Of a DNA stretch of 64,000 nucleotides, positions 61,305 through 64,000 are shown one piece after another (the first letter of the stretch is position 1; every line of letters starts with the position of its first letter). Position numbers and translations under genes: made by a program. The stretch is from Reichenbachiella ulvae. GTDB lineage: Bacteria; Bacteroidota; Bacteroidia; Cytophagales; Cyclobacteriaceae. The notes beneath the pieces are model-generated. The model ran no database searches. It was not told the DNA's origin and worked only from the letters and a program-made list of their open reading frames with translations. The stretch spans positions 3,038,001 through 3,102,000 of the forward strand of contig NZ_JAOYOD010000001.1 of NCBI RefSeq assembly GCF_025833875.1. Direction: 5' to 3'.

Positions 61305-62891
61305 CTAACTGGCTTTCTTTGTTTTAACTGGACTATTTCCACTTTGGGCTACTGGTGGTCTGCTGGGCTTCTCTAGCTTCATGATGATCTGATCCAATAC
61401 ACTGCCGATCCCTTCTCTTAGTTCTTTGTATTCCTGTTGATTGACGATTTCATATTCATAGCCCCTGTACCGTTTTCCTGCTTTTACTCTGATCATCCCT
61501 GCTTCCAGTAATTGCTGATGGTAGCGTTTGAGTGTCGTTGATTTCGTCCTGAGTACTTGCCTGATTTCCCGATTGCTAAAGGTCAGCTTGCCTTCTATTT
61601 TCAGGTGGGTTTTCAGGCTCTCAAAGTAATTCCGGCAAGCACCTGTCAACAGATCGCTCTTTCGGATCAGTACGTCTTTCAGTAGTTCGTTTGCTTCTCT
61701 AATATCTTCCAGTGTGGTTTCTATGAACTCTTCTCCTGTTTCCTTGTCGTATTGCTTCTCTCTTTGATATTGGTGGTAAAAAGTCACCACCTCGATAAAG
61801 GCCAGGTAATGGGCGTTTGTCCTTCTTGGCTTGAACACTTCTACAGGGATTTGCAAGAGCTCGGCATAGGGGTTACGAACTGCAACGGGGACTAGTGCCC
61901 TTTGCATATTCCGGAACTGCTCTTGTAGCTTTTCTTCTTCTGTGGTATCAATCTTTCCTGCTGAGAGCTTCCTTTGGTATTGCATGATCTGTTGGTCTTG
62001 CTCGGGGCTTTCGTCAATGTAGATCAAAAAGTTTCGATTGGCATTGTCTTCATACAGGCTTTCTTTGGTGGTACATCCTGACACGCTCACAGGGCCTTCT
62101 ACCATCAGGTTGACGCTTCTGGTTTCTCCTTTTGTATTCTTGTGTACTACTGTTTTATTGATTCGCTTTTTGCTTTGTAATTCTCTGAGTGGATACAGTG
62201 CGCCTTCTGCTCCGTCCAAGTCTTCTATCAAAACCAGTTTGTGTTGTAGCTGCCTTTGGCCGAAGTAGTAAAAAGCATTTTCGCTTAGGGTCGTGATTTC
62301 TATTTTGTCTTCTTCGGGAATCAGCTGGCCTACTTTCTCTTGTAAGTGTGTTTTGCCGATTCCAGAACTGCCCAGGCTAATGATGTGTAATGGGTTTTGT
62401 CGCTTTCTACTGGTGAAGATCAGGTACATAAGTAACCTGTTACTGGTTTCTCCGATCACTCCGGCCTTGCCTATATCTTCCATGGTGCGCTGCATGAGGT
62501 TAGGGGCTGACAGGTAGGTTTTGGCTGCTTTGATTTCTTCGGTGGTCAGCATCTTCCTTTTGTCCTGGGTTTGGGTTTGTCGTTCCAGCTCTTCCAGTCT
62601 GTACTGCTCGATCAGGTCGGTCAGATCCAAAAGGGCTGCTGCAATCACTGATGTCCCGATCTCTAGTTTCTCCGCTACTTTTCGGATCAGCTTCTCTACC
62701 TGGGTGTCATTGTACAGGTCCAGGTTATGTCTTAGTGCTAGGTGTTCTACTTGTATTTTGAGCGTGACCCGCATTCTGTCCAATCCTTCCAGTCTGATAC
62801 CGCCCAGGATCGTAATGTCGATCATGTCGTATTGGTAGATGATGTGGTCTGCGTTGGTGGTGTCTAAGTGTCGTTTGTCAGGAGTGCCCAT
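61305..62891 (-). CDS. P-loop ATPase with C-terminal winged-helix-like region, element-encoded
   Basis: Protein of 528 residues. A helical N-terminal part (about 40-125) precedes an AAA-like ATPase: Walker A GSSGIGKT (174-181), Walker B LVLIEDLDG (219-227) and sensor-like SVSGCTTKESLY with an Arg in NANRNFLIY. The C-terminal third (about 430-500; LTFSNREIRQVLRTKSTT) looks like a winged helix, followed by a Pro/Lys tail. It resembles primase/helicase-type proteins of Bacteroidota mobile elements that pair with tyrosine recombinases, but I cannot name a family. It heads the minus-strand operon and has a good promoter match (62929-62960). Likely a replication or transposition helper. Confidence 0.7.
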   Translation of the reverse strand: MGTPDKRHLDTTNADHIIYQYDMIDITILGGIRLEGLDRMRVTLKIQVEHLALRHNLDLYNDTQVEKLIRKVAEKLEIGTSVIAAALLDLTDLIEQYRLEELERQTQTQDKRKMLTTEEIKAAKTYLSAPNLMQRTMEDIGKAGVIGETSNRLLMYLIFTSRKRQNPLHIISLGSSGIGKTHLQEKVGQLIPEEDKIEITTLSENAFYYFGQRQLQHKLVLIEDLDGAEGALYPLRELQSKKRINKTVVHKNTKGETRSVNLMVEGPVSVSGCTTKESLYEDNANRNFLIYIDESPEQDQQIMQYQRKLSAGKIDTTEEEKLQEQFRNMQRALVPVAVRNPYAELLQIPVEVFKPRRTNAHYLAFIEVVTFYHQYQREKQYDKETGEEFIETTLEDIREANELLKDVLIRKSDLLTGACRNYFESLKTHLKIEGKLTFSNREIRQVLRTKSTTLKRYHQQLLEAGMIRVKAGKRYRGYEYEIVNQQEYKELREGIGSVLDQIIMKLEKPSRPPVAQSGNSPVKTKKAS

Positions 62892-62914
62892 AAAAAGTTT
62901 GATTTTCTTTTCTT

Positions 62915-63000
62915 ATACCTATTTGCTCCAAATGTAGCATTTAGGTATTAATCAATCAAACCTTTAGGTATTTTTTACTACCTTATTAATGGTATATTTG
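62915..63000. promoter_or_regulatory. Divergent promoters with AGGTAT repeats (candidate XRE operator)
   Basis: For the ATPase gene the minus strand shows TTTG (complement of 62957-62960), a 20-bp spacer and TACATTTG (complement of 62929-62936), matching the Bacteroidota consensus TTTG-N19-21-TAnnTTTG. For the XRE gene TATATTTG lies at 62993-63000. AGGTAT occurs at 62943 and 62966 and inverted at 62915, within and beside the promoters, as expected for sites of the XRE protein. Confidence 0.6.
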
Positions 63001-63046
63001 AGTGTTATTCGCTTTTAAAGCTATTTCATTAGATTATTTACGCTTT

Positions 63047-63385
63047 ATGACCTTAGGAGAGAAGATAAAACTTGCTCGGATGCAAAAGAAGATTTCACAA
63101 CAAGAACTGGGTGATATCGCTGAGACACATCAAAAAAACATATCCAAGTATGAAAAGGATTTGGTTACGCCTTCTGCTCTTGTGCTTAAAAAAATTGCTG
63201 ATGCTTTAGATGTAACGACTGATTACCTACTCGGTAATGAAGTGGATAGTGCCATCAAGGACACTGCACTCTTGAAGCAATTCAAAGAAGTGGATTCTAT
63301 GCCTGATGACGAAAAAAATGCGCTAATGAAGGTCATTAGCGCATATATTAGAGATTTTAGAACTAAAGCCGCTTACGAAGTTTAA
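63047..63385 (+). CDS. XRE-family transcriptional repressor
   Basis: Protein of 112 residues from ATG at 63047 (the frame extends back to 63002 through a poor N-terminus). A full helix-turn-helix covers about 5-60 (IKLARMQKKISQQELGDIA, HQKNISKYEKDLVTPSALVLKKIA), followed by DVTTDYLLG, a common XRE ending, and a helical tail. It faces the divergent ATPase/recombinase operon with repeated AGGTAT sequences between, so it probably represses that operon and its own gene. Its last 4 bp overlap the 3' end of the DUF922-like gene on the other strand. Confidence 0.88.
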   Translation: MTLGEKIKLARMQKKISQQELGDIAETHQKNISKYEKDLVTPSALVLKKIADALDVTTDYLLGNEVDSAIKDTALLKQFKEVDSMPDDEKNALMKVISAYIRDFRTKAAYEV

Positions 63386-63960
63386 TCATTTTGGCTTGTT
63401 GGGAAAAACACATTTCCTGTAGGGCTAGAATAAGACTCATATTGCTTTAGGGAGTCTCTCACTTTAGTTACCCATTCTTGCTGGCGATCAGCGTCTTGCC
63501 CATGTAGCGTTTCGTCATCGTAATCATTTTGAACCACTGATACTTCATTGATCAATGAAGTAATTCTTTTTCCCACTTCTTCCTGACTATCACCTTGAGT
63601 CACCCCATCAATAATAGCCTTTCTTATTTTGCGTGAGTGAAGCTCAACAATATCAAAGTGGAGCTGTTCATGTCTTAGTAATTCAGAGCTTTGAATTCCC
63701 GAGACCCATGAGTGATTCGTGTTAAAAACTGTATAAATCTCATAATATAAGCAACTATCCTTATCAATAGTGGACGCAAGAACCGTACAATATGAAATAG
63801 CTTCACCCATAATCTCTTCTAGTAGCCCTACTCTAGCGGTAAAGTCACTCCACTCTAACTCTCTTTCATCCCAATAAATCAAACTATCGTTTTGTGGTTC
63901 ACTTTGACCTTGAACCACAAAACTATTTAGAGATAGAAAGAAGAAAGTGATCACCCTCAT
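63382..63960 (-). CDS. Secreted DUF922-like protein (putative zinc-dependent peptidase)
   Basis: Protein of 192 residues with a signal peptide ending near VVQGQS (20). The motif HEQLHFDIVE (97-106) supplies H97, E98, H101 and E106 and matches the HExxHFDixE pattern of the DUF922 family of predicted zinc metallopeptidases. WDERELEWSDF at 30-40 fits the family's N-terminal part as well. The gene converges with the XRE gene and is probably not part of its operon. Substrate unknown; activity is predicted from the motif alone. Confidence 0.75.
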   Translation of the reverse strand: MRVITFFFLSLNSFVVQGQSEPQNDSLIYWDERELEWSDFTARVGLLEEIMGEAISYCTVLASTIDKDSCLYYEIYTVFNTNHSWVSGIQSSELLRHEQLHFDIVELHSRKIRKAIIDGVTQGDSQEEVGKRITSLINEVSVVQNDYDDETLHGQDADRQQEWVTKVRDSLKQYESYSSPTGNVFFPTSQND

Positions 63961-64000
63961 TACTTAATAATTATTCTCAAGTGGTTGTTTACCGTTTGGA

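Noticed and set aside
1..64000. CRISPR arrays, tRNA and rRNA genes
   Set aside because: No regularly spaced direct repeats and no cloverleaf or rRNA sequence were recognised on reading through the window.

Overview
The window comes from a member of the Bacteroidota, most likely a marine or soil Cytophagales-type bacterium. The evidence is two SusC/SusD pairs, a hybrid two-component (HTCS) regulator, an ECF sigma/FecR pair, many Cys-anchored lipoproteins, C-terminal type IX secretion (T9SS) sorting domains and matches to the Bacteroidota -7 promoter box TAnnTTTG. Species cannot be named from the sequence alone.

Two polysaccharide utilisation loci (PULs) lie side by side. PUL-1 (1-14511, all minus strand) reads ECF sigma factor, FecR-type anti-sigma factor, SusC with an N-terminal signalling (STN) domain, SusD, GH3, two tandem GH5 paralogues with discoidin and fascin-like modules, and the start of a GH78 alpha-L-rhamnosidase cut by the window edge. 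PUL-2 (15316-47486) has a divergent HTCS regulator facing SusC, SusD, a PKD/CBM6 surface glycan-binding lipoprotein, two GH3, an agarase-like clan-A hydrolase, an endoglucanase-like GH5, a third GH3, a clan-A hydrolase with a ricin-like module, a cytochrome c/PQQ-type sugar dehydrogenase, GH2, a second clan-A hydrolase with CBM6, a lone receiver protein, and mannonate dehydratase (uxuA) with an SDR likely to be a mannonate/fructuronate oxidoreductase. Imperfect 115-bp direct repeats lie at both ends of PUL-2 (15106-15220 and 47649-47763). The enzyme set (GH3, GH5, GH2, a glucuronate-type pathway, no sulfatase) points to an unsulfated beta-glucan-type polysaccharide that may carry uronic acid and rhamnose; this substrate call is inference.

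From 47.8 to 55.5 kb lies a defence island on the minus strand: half-length hsdS, then a three-gene set of STAS-HATPase protein, STAS-like (DUF4325) protein and PIN-like nuclease, then an AbiE-type type IV toxin-antitoxin pair with a perfect 18-bp palindrome at its start, then full-length hsdR. No hsdM is present, so the type I restriction system looks dismantled. The STAS/HATPase/PIN set is the best candidate here for an undescribed system: a partner-switch-like sensor next to a putative RNase.

From 55.5 to 64 kb the content is mobile or accessory: a phage-repressor-like protein, an orphan RHS tip with a putative metallopeptidase end and a likely immunity partner, 1.2 kb of palindrome-rich non-coding DNA, two overlapping tyrosine recombinases (the second has Phe where the catalytic Tyr should be), a P-loop ATPase with a winged-helix-like end, an XRE repressor with a divergent operator region, and a secreted DUF922-like protein.
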